Assembly: GCF_029952445.1 (NCBI RefSeq) | Contig: NZ_JAQPPK010000034.1 | Coordinates: 1-48,361 of the forward strand | Direction: 5' to 3' | Origin: Paenarthrobacter nitroguajacolicus | GTDB lineage: Bacteria > Actinomycetota > Actinomycetes > Actinomycetales > Micrococcaceae | DNA: 48,361 nucleotides | Shown here: piece after piece, positions 40,044 to 48,361 of the stretch | How the letters are laid out: the number at the start of each line of letters is the position of its first letter | Position numbering within the stretch: the first letter of the stretch is position 1 | The notes under the pieces: model-generated | Database searches by the model: none | Seen by the model: the letters and a program-made list of their open reading frames with translations, nothing else | Told to the model about the DNA's origin: nothing | Translations under genes and position numbers: made by a program

Positions 40044-41146
40044 TGAGCGAAGACATTGATCAGCCGTTGGAGGAAGCGCTCCAACATGGCCTGGCCATTA
40101 GCGCACAAATCGGCCGCGAATTGGCTCGCGCTTGGCGCAACCACCTGGAAGAAAGAGCCCGCACCGACGACCGGACCGCCGCCCTCGTCCAACACGCCTT
40201 CAACACCGAACGCGACACCGCGGCCGCGACCCTCGCCCCCGTCAAAGACCCCGCCTGGTGGGACGACGCCACCGTGAAAGAGATCTGCGACGCCTACCAG
40301 ATCGCCAACGCCTGGGCCGACCACGACCCCCGCACAGCCCACGCCGAAGAAACACTGCGCCTCGCCGCCGCCGAACGGTACGGGATCGACCCGGACCGGC
40401 TCCTCCGTGAAGGCCACCGGCACACCGACACCATCATGAACACCCCACCCGAACGACTCGCCCAAGCACAACGCTGGGCACGGCTGGAAGGGTGGAAGAG
40501 CGACATCCCGGAGTTCTACCCCGAAGCCCAAAAAATCCACAGCCTCCTGAAGGACTACGACCGAGCCGTCACCGGTGCTACACGGGCAGAAGCCCTCGCC
40601 GAAGAAGCCCGGAAGCAGGCCGAACAACAAGCCTCCGAATCGAAGGACCTCACCGGCCAGGCCGGCCGCGACCACGAGCTCGCAGACATCCTGGACCAGC
40701 ACGCGACAGAACCCTCACCGGCAGACCTCGACAAAGCCCGGGCCTGGTCCATGGCCAACGACCCGGAATACGCCGACAAACCCACGGCCGAAAAAGACCG
40801 GCTGGACCGTGAACTCCTGAAGCATTGGAACGGCGCCGGGGATCCCAAGCAAGCAGCTGAAGGTGGCCCCGTCCGCAAGGACGCCAAACAGCACGAACAC
40901 GCAGGGGAGAAGGCTGCCGTCGCCGCAGGGGCCGCGTACGACCAGGCCAGTCGCCTGGAAGCCGAAGCAGTCAGGATGCGGGCAGCCGGAGCACCCGAAC
41001 GGGCCATCGCCGCCAAACAATTCGGGCAATCCCAGCAGAAATACCCGGCAGCCCACGCAGCCGCCGGCGCCAGCAAGACCACTGGTAAGGTCAAAGCCAA
41101 CCCCGCACAACGTGTCCGGACCCAGGCTCAGCACCTCGGCCGCTGA
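40043..41146 (+). CDS. Relaxase-linked accessory protein, coiled-coil
   Basis: 367 residues from ATG at 40043 (a GTG at 40040 is also possible), overlapping the relaxase stop. It is helical, Ala/Glu/Arg-rich, with coiled-coil stretches (GATRAEALAEEARKQAEQQA) and a C-terminal repeat-like end (AKQFGQSQQKYPAAHAAA, then KANPAQRVRTQAQHL). I recognise no family; it belongs to the mobilisation unit by overlap. A decayed copy of its last 45 codons occurs at 43055-43193. Confidence 0.6.
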   Translation: MSEDIDQPLEEALQHGLAISAQIGRELARAWRNHLEERARTDDRTAALVQHAFNTERDTAAATLAPVKDPAWWDDATVKEICDAYQIANAWADHDPRTAHAEETLRLAAAERYGIDPDRLLREGHRHTDTIMNTPPERLAQAQRWARLEGWKSDIPEFYPEAQKIHSLLKDYDRAVTGATRAEALAEEARKQAEQQASESKDLTGQAGRDHELADILDQHATEPSPADLDKARAWSMANDPEYADKPTAEKDRLDRELLKHWNGAGDPKQAAEGGPVRKDAKQHEHAGEKAAVAAGAAYDQASRLEAEAVRMRAAGAPERAIAAKQFGQSQQKYPAAHAAAGASKTTGKVKANPAQRVRTQAQHLGR

Positions 41147-41165
41147 ACGACTCCCGCCGTAGGCG

Positions 41166-41209
41166 CGAAGAGGGGTCCTGCGGCGCTGAGCCGCGGGTCC
41201 CTCTCCCAC
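41166..41209 (+). terminator. Imperfect terminator after the mobilisation unit
   Basis: GAGGGGTCCTGCGGC and GCCGCGGGTCCCTC fold with two bulges around GCTGA, 25 bp past the stop. About 290 bp without a gene follow, in which I see nothing. Confidence 0.5.
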
Positions 41210-41502
41210 ATTGAAGCCTGGATTAACTATCAGCTATGTTTGTGGGCTTCCAATGGTGTGTGGTGCCAGCAGCGTCCGAGACAGCTTGGCTCGCAGGCAT
41301 TCAGTGAATATCCGCAGCGCGGGACGGCTGGCGCGCCCGACTAAAGTGTATCGGGGTGTAGCTAGACCGTGAACAGCCCATGCACTACCAGCGCTCCCAG
41401 GCAGACCGTCACGATCGTAGCTATCGCCTCACGTTGATGGCCTCAGGACATGGTCGTCGGCTCAACCCCGTCATCAGACTGTGCCACCGATAGTCTTTTG
41501 CC

Positions 41503-42456
41503 ATGATGGATTCGGTGGCTCACCTGTTCACACGGCTTCCTGTCCGCATGGATGTCCTTGGAACGAGCTTTGAAGGCCGCGTTTCAATGGCGGACTTCAC
41601 TGTTTGGCTCCCGCGGGTAAGGCGCGACGAATCCGGACGCATATCCGGCAACTTGGTCGAGCCGTTTCGAAGCGACTTGTGGCCCACCATCCCGGGTGCC
41701 GAACCATGGGGCGAAATATGGTTCGGCGAGACTAACCATGGCCCGGGGGATCCGCAGGCGGCTGGCGTCTCACAGGTGGCGTTCAAGGTGCGTCCGAAGC
41801 CCGGGGCCGGCGAGCAGGTTGTCTTGTCCCACAACGTTGGGACTCAAATAAATGAATGGTTTAGCCGGGCTGTCGTGTGGATGGAGCTTTGGAGTGGTAA
41901 CAACCTAAATGTCGAGGATGGTGTGGAGCCGACCACCATGTGGTCGGTCCAGTTCAAAGAACCGGGAAGTCCCAACACATATACCTGGTTTCCCTCGGAA
42001 CGCATCTACGATTTCTCTACGGATCGGGCGCTCACGAAACTAATCCTTGAATCAGCATTCAGGAAGGCCACGGAGGCGGTGCAGCCTGCAGACGCGTGGA
42101 TGTTGTACCTTTCGGCTTCAAAATCCGAGGATCCGAGACTCTCTGTGATCGAGCTTGGTACAGCGGTTGAGGTGGCGCTCTCTCGATCGATCCATGACCG
42201 CCTCAACGGTCTCAGCGAGGCGGCCAGGAATCAGATAATCGTCAATGCAGGGGGGGTGGTGGGTTTGGTCCGCATACTTGAGAAGCTGGATGAATCCCCG
42301 CAGAAGTCCTTCGCGAAGCGAACCATGGATCAGTTAGCGTATCCGCGCAATTTAGCTGTACACGCCGCCGGCCAACCAGCGTTAGAAACGGTCCGTAACG
42401 CGTTCCATACGGGCAGGGAGTTGCTCTCCAGATACGCACCGCTAGCCGGCCCCTAG
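41503..42456 (+). CDS. Hypothetical protein with HEPN-like C-terminal domain
   Basis: 317 residues, ATG at 41503 (second ATG next). The first 190 residues form a strand-rich domain (MADFTVWLPRVRR, GEIWFG, WMELWSGNNL). The C-terminal 120 residues are helical, with an RNLAVHAAG segment (about residue 286) matching the R-x4-6-H motif of HEPN ribonucleases. HEPN proteins are common in toxin-antitoxin and abortive systems. No partner gene is adjacent. The HEPN assignment rests on that motif plus helix content. Confidence 0.55.
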   Translation: MMDSVAHLFTRLPVRMDVLGTSFEGRVSMADFTVWLPRVRRDESGRISGNLVEPFRSDLWPTIPGAEPWGEIWFGETNHGPGDPQAAGVSQVAFKVRPKPGAGEQVVLSHNVGTQINEWFSRAVVWMELWSGNNLNVEDGVEPTTMWSVQFKEPGSPNTYTWFPSERIYDFSTDRALTKLILESAFRKATEAVQPADAWMLYLSASKSEDPRLSVIELGTAVEVALSRSIHDRLNGLSEAARNQIIVNAGGVVGLVRILEKLDESPQKSFAKRTMDQLAYPRNLAVHAAGQPALETVRNAFHTGRELLSRYAPLAGP

Positions 42457-42609
42457 CCCGCCGCAACGACACCTGTCGCAGTGGCGATCCGACACCGGGG
42501 GCGAGACCGCGGGCCCAGCATCGGCCAGTAAGTCGATGTGTTTCAAGCAGAAGCGCGAACGGCCATAAGGCAGCGAACTGCTAAAGAAGAAGCCTAAGGT
42601 GACTCGAAC

Positions 42610-43054
42610 TACTGCTGCCACGGCGTCGTTGAGTTGGGCCTCAATCTTCTTGAGCTGCTCGCCCAGGGTGCTGATGGTGTGGAGGTGGAGGTCTGGGGCG
42701 ATGTGAGAGTGCCATTGATCGATGAACAGCGGTTCCAGGTCTTCGCGGTCGCTGACGTAGGTGGCCTCATCGCTGGAAGGGCCGCCGGCGTAGATGCGGT
42801 GGTGGGTGAGGTCTTCTTCGGCGGGGTCCCAGACGCGCGTCCAGAGCTGGTCCATGATGACGTGCTTTTGGAAGGGTTCTTCCAGCCGATCACTTGGGAA
42901 GGTCGCCGCCAGGCCACCCTGTCCGGGTCGGTGTTGTCTTCCCAGATCGTGTTGCCGTCGGGCGTCATCAGGCTGATCTGCCTGTGTTTCCCGCCGGCGC
43001 CGTACATGCCGTCGGCGAAGACGCAGACGACGTAGCCTTCATGGTCGCTGCCCT
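42610..43054 (-). pseudogene. Decayed copy of the HTH-family gene
   Basis: Reading leftward, GSDHEGYVVCVFADGMYG to PSQVIGWK matches the intact gene at 47563-48144 almost word for word. Then a deletion and frame change near 42870 removes the CxC segment. The sequence continues in another frame (KHVIMDQLWTRVWDPAEED to LNDAVAA) and stops matching near 42610, so the helix-turn-helix end is missing. At its 5' side it is fused at about 43054 to a decayed mobilisation gene end. Not expected to make a working protein. Confidence 0.8.
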
Positions 43055-43193
43055 CGCCGCCAAACAATTCGGAGAATTCCAGCAAAATTAACCGGCAGCC
43101 CACGCCGCCGCAGGGGCCGGCAAATCCACAGGGAAGGTCCAAGCCAACCCCGTGTAACGCGCCCGGACCCAAGCCCAACACCTCGGCCATTGA
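43055..43193 (+). pseudogene. Decayed copy of the 3' end of the relaxase-linked accessory gene
   Basis: CGCCGCCAAACAATTCGG onward aligns to the last about 150 bp of the gene ending at 41146 (AAKQFG, PAAHAAAGA, TGKV-ANP, RTQAQHLG) but has at least two stop codons. It is abutted at 43054 by the HTH pseudogene in opposite orientation. Confidence 0.8.
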
Positions 43194-43277
43194 GACACGT
43201 CGTAGAGGCCGTAATTGAGCCCTGCAGCACCTTGGTGCCGGGCTTAGACGCCGAACATAATGTAGCGTCGCTCCATC

Positions 43278-44198
43278 TCAGGAAGCTGCGATCGCCACCC
43301 ACTGAAGGGTGTTGCAATCCCAACGCTGCTCCGCAGCCTCGCCGCGGCAGGCTGGTTCTAAAAGCTTCGTGGCCAGTGCACTAGCTGATTCGAATGTCGT
43401 GTATTCGCCGCAAGCGGGAACTTCACGCGCAAGTAATGGGTATTGGTCTCGCCATTCCAGAGGCGGGTCAAAGGTCGGATCGCCCTCAAGTTTGCGTACG
43501 GCCCACTCTGAGCTTATTGCGAAGGACAAAGGTGCACCATATATATCTTGAGAACGAGCAAAGACTACTAAATCGATCAGATCACGAACTCTGCTTGATC
43601 GCTTGTTTGCGGAACCGTATCGAGCTTGGGTAGCGCAAAGTTTGTCCGCTATATGGTCGACAACGGGATAGAGCAGCATTCTGGGGGAGTCCAAGCCGTC
43701 GATCTCCAGTACAGACCTAAAGCTTTCCTCCGGATCCGCAGTCATGATAGATCCCACCACCAGGTCGACCTTTACTGAATGCACCTTTTGGCTCCCGCAG
43801 TACGCGTCGAACACTACTCGCACTCCTTCTACTGCGGGTTGGTCTCCGCCTTGCCCAGCAGTGGTTTTCTTAACGGGTTCAAAGCGGAAATGGTCCTTGA
43901 GATCCGCCTTCGCGGCGGCAATAAGGTCCTGGTAGGCCGCGTCTAGGTCGACAAGCTGGCGCAATAGATCCACATCCTGGGTTGTGCGCGCGTCGCTGAC
44001 CCTGGCGAGGACAGCGTTTCCCCCTTTCAGCACCCAATTTCCCGGTCCGTTAAATATGCGCGCTAAAAATCGTTCATGTACGAATTGTCCCAAGAAGGCG
44101 GTCACGGTTCGTTCACCACTCTTACTGGCAGTTTTCGCATGCTCGGTAACAGCACGCCAAAAGCTCTGGCTGGTCTTGTAAGAAGTCGGTGATTTCAA
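43278..44198 (-). CDS. abiEii: AbiEii-type nucleotidyltransferase toxin
   Basis: 306 residues, TTG start at 44198 inside a GGGAGGA-linked TTGA overlap with the antitoxin stop. Nucleotidyltransferase motifs are VLKGGNAVLAR (57-66) and RTTQDVDLL (71-79, with the D-x-D metal pair), plus the later KVDLVVG and ADKLCA segments. AbiEii/MenT-like enzymes transfer nucleotides to tRNA or other targets to stop growth during phage attack, and are held in check by AbiEi. Gene order antitoxin-toxin is the usual one. Confidence 0.85.
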   Translation of the reverse strand: MKSPTSYKTSQSFWRAVTEHAKTASKSGERTVTAFLGQFVHERFLARIFNGPGNWVLKGGNAVLARVSDARTTQDVDLLRQLVDLDAAYQDLIAAAKADLKDHFRFEPVKKTTAGQGGDQPAVEGVRVVFDAYCGSQKVHSVKVDLVVGSIMTADPEESFRSVLEIDGLDSPRMLLYPVVDHIADKLCATQARYGSANKRSSRVRDLIDLVVFARSQDIYGAPLSFAISSEWAVRKLEGDPTFDPPLEWRDQYPLLAREVPACGEYTTFESASALATKLLEPACRGEAAEQRWDCNTLQWVAIAAS

Positions 44199-45289
44199 GA
44201 TGCTTCCTCCCGGGGCGCGTCCTTGGTATTTTGTAGGCTTTTGCGTGGACCGTCCTTGACTGTGTAACGACGACTTGCTTCACCCAGCTGCTTGATCGTT
44301 TCGGCCATTCCGTTGGTGAGCGTGGGATTGGCGAGGTTTGCCATGGAGGCCGATGAGGCCAGCTGCTTGATCGTTTCGGCCATTCCGTTGGTGAGCGTGG
44401 GATTGGCGAGGTTTGCCATGGAGGCCGATGAGGCCAGCTGCTTGATCGCTTCCGCCATTCCGTTGGTGAGCGTGGGATTGGCGAGGTTTGCCATGGAGGC
44501 CGATGAGGCCAGCTGCTTGATCGCTTCCGCCATTCCGCTGCTAAGCACAGACGTGGAGAGCTGATCGAACAGGCCCTCCTGATATTGTTGAATGGCTGTG
44601 GCGGCTATGAGCTGCCCCACTGGGGACCTGGCGGTCGCCGTTGCAAGGGCGGCGGTGCTCAGTCCCACTAGATCGAGCAGGTTCTCCAGGAGCTCACTTC
44701 CATCGCCGTATGGGGTGCGGTAGGCGACTGTATCTAGTTTTTCACGGAGCTTTGCGAGGTCGAGTACGCCGGAGATGTGCCCGTCCTTTATGGCATCGGC
44801 GACATGTGTGAGGTCGTGACCGCTTTGGATAAGGTCGGCGATCGTCCGTTCGGGAGTTGTTGTAGGTAGAGCATCTACAAGGACCACATCCTCCGGGATT
44901 AGTGGAAGTCGATGCAGCCTCATGGAACGGACAGTTTGTTTCCGCCTGTTTGTGTTGAGCTCAGGTACATGGTTCAGCAGATCACCCATAGCGTGCAGCG
45001 CGGCCGCTGAAGTATGGGACGCAACGATGGCTTCACGACTCTCGCTTATCCGCTCTTCTACCGTGCGCCCAGGATCGAGACTAAGCCATGCAGCGTGAAG
45101 GGCCTGGAAACGATCTGTGCTGGACACCATTGTGTAAATTCCCTGTTCCACACGTTCCAGGAGTCCAGCATCCACGAGGCGTACAAGTTGCATACGACTT
45201 ACGCCATGCGCTACTGCCTGCTGAGTGGTTAGAAGCCCCCATTGGGCTGCCGCGAGCTCACTTACTGTCGCCAGTACTTCAGATGACAT
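44195..45289 (-). CDS. abiEi: AbiEi-type antitoxin with internal tandem repeats
   Basis: 364 residues, ATG at 45289. The winged-helix N-terminus (VSELAAAQWGLLTTQQA to GLLERVEQGIY) and the following AbiEi domain (LHAAWLSLDP, ALHAMGDLL, TTPERTIADL) are typical of type IV antitoxins that repress the operon. Near the C-terminus a 25-residue unit (GMAEAIKQLASSASMANL plus ANPTLTN) occurs three times and part of a fourth, lengthening the protein. The stop overlaps the toxin start. A TACAAT six bases before ATG suggests a leaderless transcript. Confidence 0.85.
   Translation of the reverse strand: MSSEVLATVSELAAAQWGLLTTQQAVAHGVSRMQLVRLVDAGLLERVEQGIYTMVSSTDRFQALHAAWLSLDPGRTVEERISESREAIVASHTSAAALHAMGDLLNHVPELNTNRRKQTVRSMRLHRLPLIPEDVVLVDALPTTTPERTIADLIQSGHDLTHVADAIKDGHISGVLDLAKLREKLDTVAYRTPYGDGSELLENLLDLVGLSTAALATATARSPVGQLIAATAIQQYQEGLFDQLSTSVLSSGMAEAIKQLASSASMANLANPTLTNGMAEAIKQLASSASMANLANPTLTNGMAETIKQLASSASMANLANPTLTNGMAETIKQLGEASRRYTVKDGPRKSLQNTKDAPREEAS
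44285..44540 (-). repeat. 75-bp in-frame tandem repeats in the antitoxin gene
   Basis: Unit starts at 44285, 44360, 44435 and (partial) 44510, a 75-bp period. Copies are nearly identical apart from A/T changes in one codon (GMAEAI or GMAETI). Being a multiple of three, the array changes protein length without frameshift. Confidence 0.9.
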
Positions 45290-45295
45290 ACTGAC

Positions 45296-45301
45296 ATTGT
45301 A
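45296..45301 (-). promoter_or_regulatory. -10 element for leaderless abiE transcript
   Basis: TACAAT on the minus strand ends six bases before the ATG at 45289, so the transcript would start at or near the A of ATG. No good -35 is seen. Confidence 0.45.
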
Positions 45302-45851
45302 TCGTTAAAAGAGACAAACTCAGCATGAGCAATCATTTCTCAGCTCTAAGTGCTGATTTTGTAACCCCAAGTGATACAAAATCTGTATCTAGAGTCCGTT
45401 GTGGCGCAGGCTTCGCACCTGAGATGGGATCGGTGCCGTGCTTCTTCCAGATGAACAATGTTTGGATGCGAGAGGCCCATCGGCTGGTGCCACGGATGCG
45501 GGACAGTACAGTTCAAGTCTGAGATGCCTACGAATACGCCCCTCGGTTGACGGGGCAGTTTGGCTTCTCGTCCGGCCGGAGGATCGATCTTCCTGTGCCC
45601 GAATGGACTCTTAGCCATGATAACCATGACCCCTTCCGCGCCTGTGGCTGACGGGCTCGTCACCGGCGCGGCCTAAGACCAGGCCGGCCGGAGTCGGAGT
45701 CGAATGGATACGTGCCGCCATAGGCGCCCGAAAAGGTAATCGTCGCGAAGCATTCCGGGAAGTCCCAGCGGGAAGTATCCCGCGAGCTAAGCAGTCGCGA
45801 TAAGGGCATACGTTCCCCGAGAATCGGCCAGGTCGGCCGTAAACTCAGTCC
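45302..45851. other. Non-coding region
   Basis: No gene can be supported on either strand. No strong repeats or hairpins were noticed. Confidence 0.4.
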
Positions 45852-47183
45852 ATGAATGGGTTCGTGGGACCAACCGCTCTCGTGAGTTGGGCGCATCGAG
45901 ATGAAGACTGGTCTGACCTCCAGTCCGAAGAATGGATTGAGAAGGTTGTTCAATTTTCAACGCTCTTGATGTCCAATGGCGTCACGGTTTCCCTCGATCT
46001 ATGGAGTGAAACGGATCCCGACGTCGATTGGACTCGATGGGGACAACGACAGGTCCAGAACTGCGATCTCGTACTGATTTTGGTTTCGGACGCATGGCGT
46101 CAACGGTGGGAGGGTACCAACTCCCCTCATCTCGGAGCTGGTGTCGTATCTGAGGCGGATACCCTCAAAGGGGTGTTCAACGAAGACCAACTCGCGTTTC
46201 AAAGGAAGGCCCTCTTGGTCCTCCTCCCAGGAGTGGGCAAAGAGAGCATCCCATTGGACCTGCACAGGTTGCAGTGGTACCGAATCACGAGCATGGATGC
46301 GCGTGGAATTGAGCCGCTCCTTCGTAGGATCTACGGTCGGCCCCTGCATGCACGGCCTGTAAGAAAAGACGCCCCAGAGCTTCCGGCGAAGTTGCCCGGA
46401 GACGCAGCTCATGGTGCTGCTTCAAGCCCTATCGCGGCCAAGCGAGGCGAGCTAGATGAAATCAAGGCAGGAGACCCGGACGCCGGGAGTAGCTCTGACC
46501 ACTCGGTATCTCTCAGCAAGCCACCGCTCGGAGAGGCCCCGCGAACTCGTAAGGGTTCCTTGTGGGCGAAGGTGACGATCGGTGGGGTGGTGGCGGCCCT
46601 CATTACCTTTGCGGCATTCGCCAACAACGCTTCTGGTGCCCTTAAAAACTTCTGCGACATGGCCCGGTGGTCTGTTTGTTCGACGAGCCCTTCACCGTCC
46701 GCTTCGCCGAATAACCCAACAGCTGTTGACGTAACCCCTCAGCCGCTTCCTCCGGAGACGGATCAGGCAAAATTGGCGGCCGCATATGACGGGACCAATC
46801 CAAGCGGCTGCGCTGATGCTGGCACCTCCACCATTGATACGCTCCAGATAAAGCGACTGGGCACGGACAACCCACTAGCAACCGTGCAAATCAAACATGC
46901 CCCAAAGTGCAACACAACTTGGGTGAGGGTCATCAATACCTTGGATGGATCGACAGTTAATAAGGTGGTTGAGCGACGAGCTGGTGATGGACTGGCTGCG
47001 TTCAAGTCAGAAGTCCCTGAGTTCAGTGGCAATTTTTCCATTCCAGGACGAAATACCTCCTACGGCAACCAGGTGTATGCGCCGGGGTGCGTTACCGCCT
47101 CCGTTCAGATCACGGACGCCGCCGGGTCGCTGGCAGGCGAGCTCCCTCCTCAGGAGTTTTGTTGGATAAGCCCTCCGAGCTGA
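45852..47183 (+). CDS. SEFIR-domain protein fused to a membrane helix and extracytoplasmic DUF2690
   Basis: 443 residues. The N-terminal SEFIR/TIR-like domain (about 8-145) has ALVSWAHRDEDW, VTVSLDLWSETDPDVDW and DLVLILVSDAWRQRW, the strand/loop pattern of SEFIR proteins. A flexible linker and one transmembrane helix (about 240-260) follow. The outside part (about 315-440) has GCADAGTSTIDTLQIKR, KHAPKCNTTWVRV and two further cysteines (GCVTASVQI, EFCW), like DUF2690. TIR-like domains in bacteria often cleave NAD in anti-phage defence. An outside sensor coupled to an inside effector is inferred. Confidence 0.75.
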   Translation: MNGFVGPTALVSWAHRDEDWSDLQSEEWIEKVVQFSTLLMSNGVTVSLDLWSETDPDVDWTRWGQRQVQNCDLVLILVSDAWRQRWEGTNSPHLGAGVVSEADTLKGVFNEDQLAFQRKALLVLLPGVGKESIPLDLHRLQWYRITSMDARGIEPLLRRIYGRPLHARPVRKDAPELPAKLPGDAAHGAASSPIAAKRGELDEIKAGDPDAGSSSDHSVSLSKPPLGEAPRTRKGSLWAKVTIGGVVAALITFAAFANNASGALKNFCDMARWSVCSTSPSPSASPNNPTAVDVTPQPLPPETDQAKLAAAYDGTNPSGCADAGTSTIDTLQIKRLGTDNPLATVQIKHAPKCNTTWVRVINTLDGSTVNKVVERRAGDGLAAFKSEVPEFSGNFSIPGRNTSYGNQVYAPGCVTASVQITDAAGSLAGELPPQEFCWISPPS

Positions 47184-47562
47184 GAAGACCTGTGGCTCCG
47201 CTCATGGTCGTTGCCGCGACCAAGGTCTGACGCGAGCGTTGACTCCGACAATTGGTCAGGTTACGTAAGTCTGGTTGGACAAGGGGTGCCGCGATGCATC
47301 GGCGCGTATGTGCCCAACGGAACAGCGGCTCAAATGCGGCCGCGGGCGCTGACTTGGGGCTTTTTACGTCGGGCCAACCAAGGCCCTGATCCGATCAAGG
47401 TTCCCCCTCGTCGCCGGCCTCGTCCTTCGGCTCAGCCAAGGGGCCCCTTAAACCCAGCTTTAGGGCATCTGAGCCATGTTTAATCATGGTCGAGCTGGCT
47501 GTCTGAGAGAGCTGCTGGTCTCAGTGGTAGCCGAACCGTCACTGCTGTTGGGAAAGCCGCGG
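47184..47562. other. Non-coding region
   Basis: No gene is seen; C-rich and G-rich runs near 47400-47450 may form weak hairpins. Nothing definite. Confidence 0.35.
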
Positions 47563-48144
47563 TCAATGCCCAGTGCTTATTCCCTGGGTATCCCAGCGCT
47601 TGCGTGCTCCCTGCCGGGTGATTCCGTACGCTCTGCCGATTTTGTCCCAGGAAAGACCGTCGGCGCGGGCAGCCGCTACGGCTTCGTCGAGCTGAGCTTC
47701 GATCCTTTTGAGCTCTGCGCCGAGGGCGCTGATGGCGTGGAGATGCGCGTCCGGGGCTACGTGGTGGTGCCACACGTCCAGGAATAGTGGTTCCAGATCC
47801 TCCCGATCACCGACATATTCCGGGTCATCGCTGGAGGGATCCCCGGCGTAGATGCGTCCACCCTCGAAGTCCTCGTCTGCCGGATCCCACACCCTCGTCC
47901 AGAGAGGGTCGAGGATGACGTGTTTGTTGAGCGGCTCGCAGCTGCAGGCGACTTTCCAGCCGACCACCTGGGATGGCGGCCGCCATGCCACGCTCTCCGG
48001 GTCGTCGTCGTTTTCCCAGATCGTGTTGCCGTCGGGTGTCATCAGGCTGATCTGCCTGTGCTTCCCGCCGGCGCCGTACATTCCGTCGGCAAAGACGCAG
48101 ACCACGTAGCCCTCATGGTCACTGCCTTCGGTAAACCAGCCCAT
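47563..48144 (-). CDS. HTH-family protein, intact paralogue
   Basis: 193 residues from ATG at 48144 with AAGGGAGG four bases upstream (longer starts look spurious). Strand-rich N-terminal domain (YVVCVFADGMYGAGGKHRQ, SLMTPDGNTIWE), then VVGWKVACSCEPLNKHV with a CxC pair, an acidic middle (YVGDREDLEPLFLDVW) and a long helix with EAVAAARADGLSW. The C-terminal helix-turn-helix is KIGRAYGITRQGARKRW. It has the same plan as the gene at 13109-13636 and the pseudogene at 42610-43054. Probable DNA-binding regulator with a sensory or metal-binding front domain; function unknown. Confidence 0.65.
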   Translation of the reverse strand: MGWFTEGSDHEGYVVCVFADGMYGAGGKHRQISLMTPDGNTIWENDDDPESVAWRPPSQVVGWKVACSCEPLNKHVILDPLWTRVWDPADEDFEGGRIYAGDPSSDDPEYVGDREDLEPLFLDVWHHHVAPDAHLHAISALGAELKRIEAQLDEAVAAARADGLSWDKIGRAYGITRQGARKRWDTQGISTGH

Positions 48145-48305
48145 CGTGCCTCCCTTCATCGCCTCATCGTTGCTATAGTGATCAGTATGCCGGAAGACAA
48201 CAATAGTTGCCAGTAGTAGATTGTTCGGCAACCTTAGTGGCGTCCCTGCGGATTAGATGTGGACGTATTCGGTTATTCGGACGTACCCATGCTGCAGAAT
48301 AACCC

Positions 48306-48361
48306 GTGTGGAAAGAACAGAAATTGGTCGAGTCGGCCTTCGCTGGCGCACTCAAGCTGCG
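48306..48361 (+). CDS. Possible start of a gene running off the right edge
   Basis: From GTG at 48306 the frame is open to the edge for 18 codons (VWKEQKLVESAFAGALKL). Too short to judge, and no clear ribosome site is seen. Confidence 0.2.
   Translation, partial: MWKEQKLVESAFAGALKL

Noticed and set aside
44285..44540. Direct repeats that might suggest a CRISPR array
   Set aside because: The 75-bp units are contiguous without unique spacers and keep the antitoxin reading frame.
45346..45663. A 105-residue minus-strand frame between the abiE and SEFIR genes
   Set aside because: No ribosome site, no domain and unconvincing composition.

Overview
The window looks like about 48 kb of a large conjugative or mobilisable plasmid, or an integrated form of one, from a high-GC actinobacterium. 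Arthrobacter and its relatives in the Micrococcaceae are the best guess. The reasons are the G+C-rich codon use in most genes, many GTG starts, and families typical of Actinobacteria: DUF4192, MAB_1171c/DUF6545 membrane proteins, an EspR-like regulator and DUF2690. Plasmid functions are spread over the whole window: a primase-type replication initiator, ParA with a small partner, a resolvase, a MobC/relaxase pair and part of a type IV secretion operon. No rRNA, tRNA or CRISPR array was seen. All family names come from reading the sequence, not from a search.

Layout. 1-4348 (minus) is the end of a tightly overlapping type IV secretion operon, with a VirB6/TrbL-like protein that runs off the left edge. 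4516-4830 is a divergent winged-helix regulator. 4908-8043 (minus) is a compact four-gene module (ImmA/IrrE peptidase, MAB_1171c-type membrane protein, alpha/beta hydrolase, EspR-like regulator) whose ends carry related palindromic sites. 8514-12560 is the replication and partition block, with 9-bp repeats on both sides of the par genes. 13109-16627 holds a helix-turn-helix (HTH) gene with a perfect 20-bp operator-like palindrome, a 36-residue peptide gene, a resolvase with a possible res region, membrane proteins and an IS481 fragment. 16878-24172 is an accessory, defence-like region (AlbA_2 protein, SIR2 protein with a helical partner, DUF6414-like protein, orphans). 24277-27046 is a minus-strand cluster with an SOS-box-like palindrome, a DUF6504-like protein and a broken ATP-dependent DNA ligase.

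27500-35961 is transcribed entirely on the plus strand and resembles the leading region of a conjugative plasmid: two small membrane peptides, DUF4192, DprA-like, ParB-like, glutaredoxin-like and SSB proteins. Its most striking property is a leader of about 400 nt present three times, immediately before the DUF4192, DprA-like and ParB-like genes. A 15-bp long-range stem and an internal hairpin in this leader are kept by compensatory changes in the diverged third copy. It is a structured, mobile-looking cis element, and my best guess is a coordinated or single-strand (zygotic) expression element.

36068-41146 holds a frameshifted CPBP protease, a possible oriT with clustered palindromes, MobC, a MOBP-type relaxase and a downstream accessory gene. 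41503-48144 is another accessory block: a HEPN-like protein, a junction of two decayed genes, an AbiE toxin-antitoxin pair whose antitoxin has in-frame 75-bp repeats, a SEFIR-transmembrane-DUF2690 fusion, and an intact paralogue of the 13-kb HTH gene.
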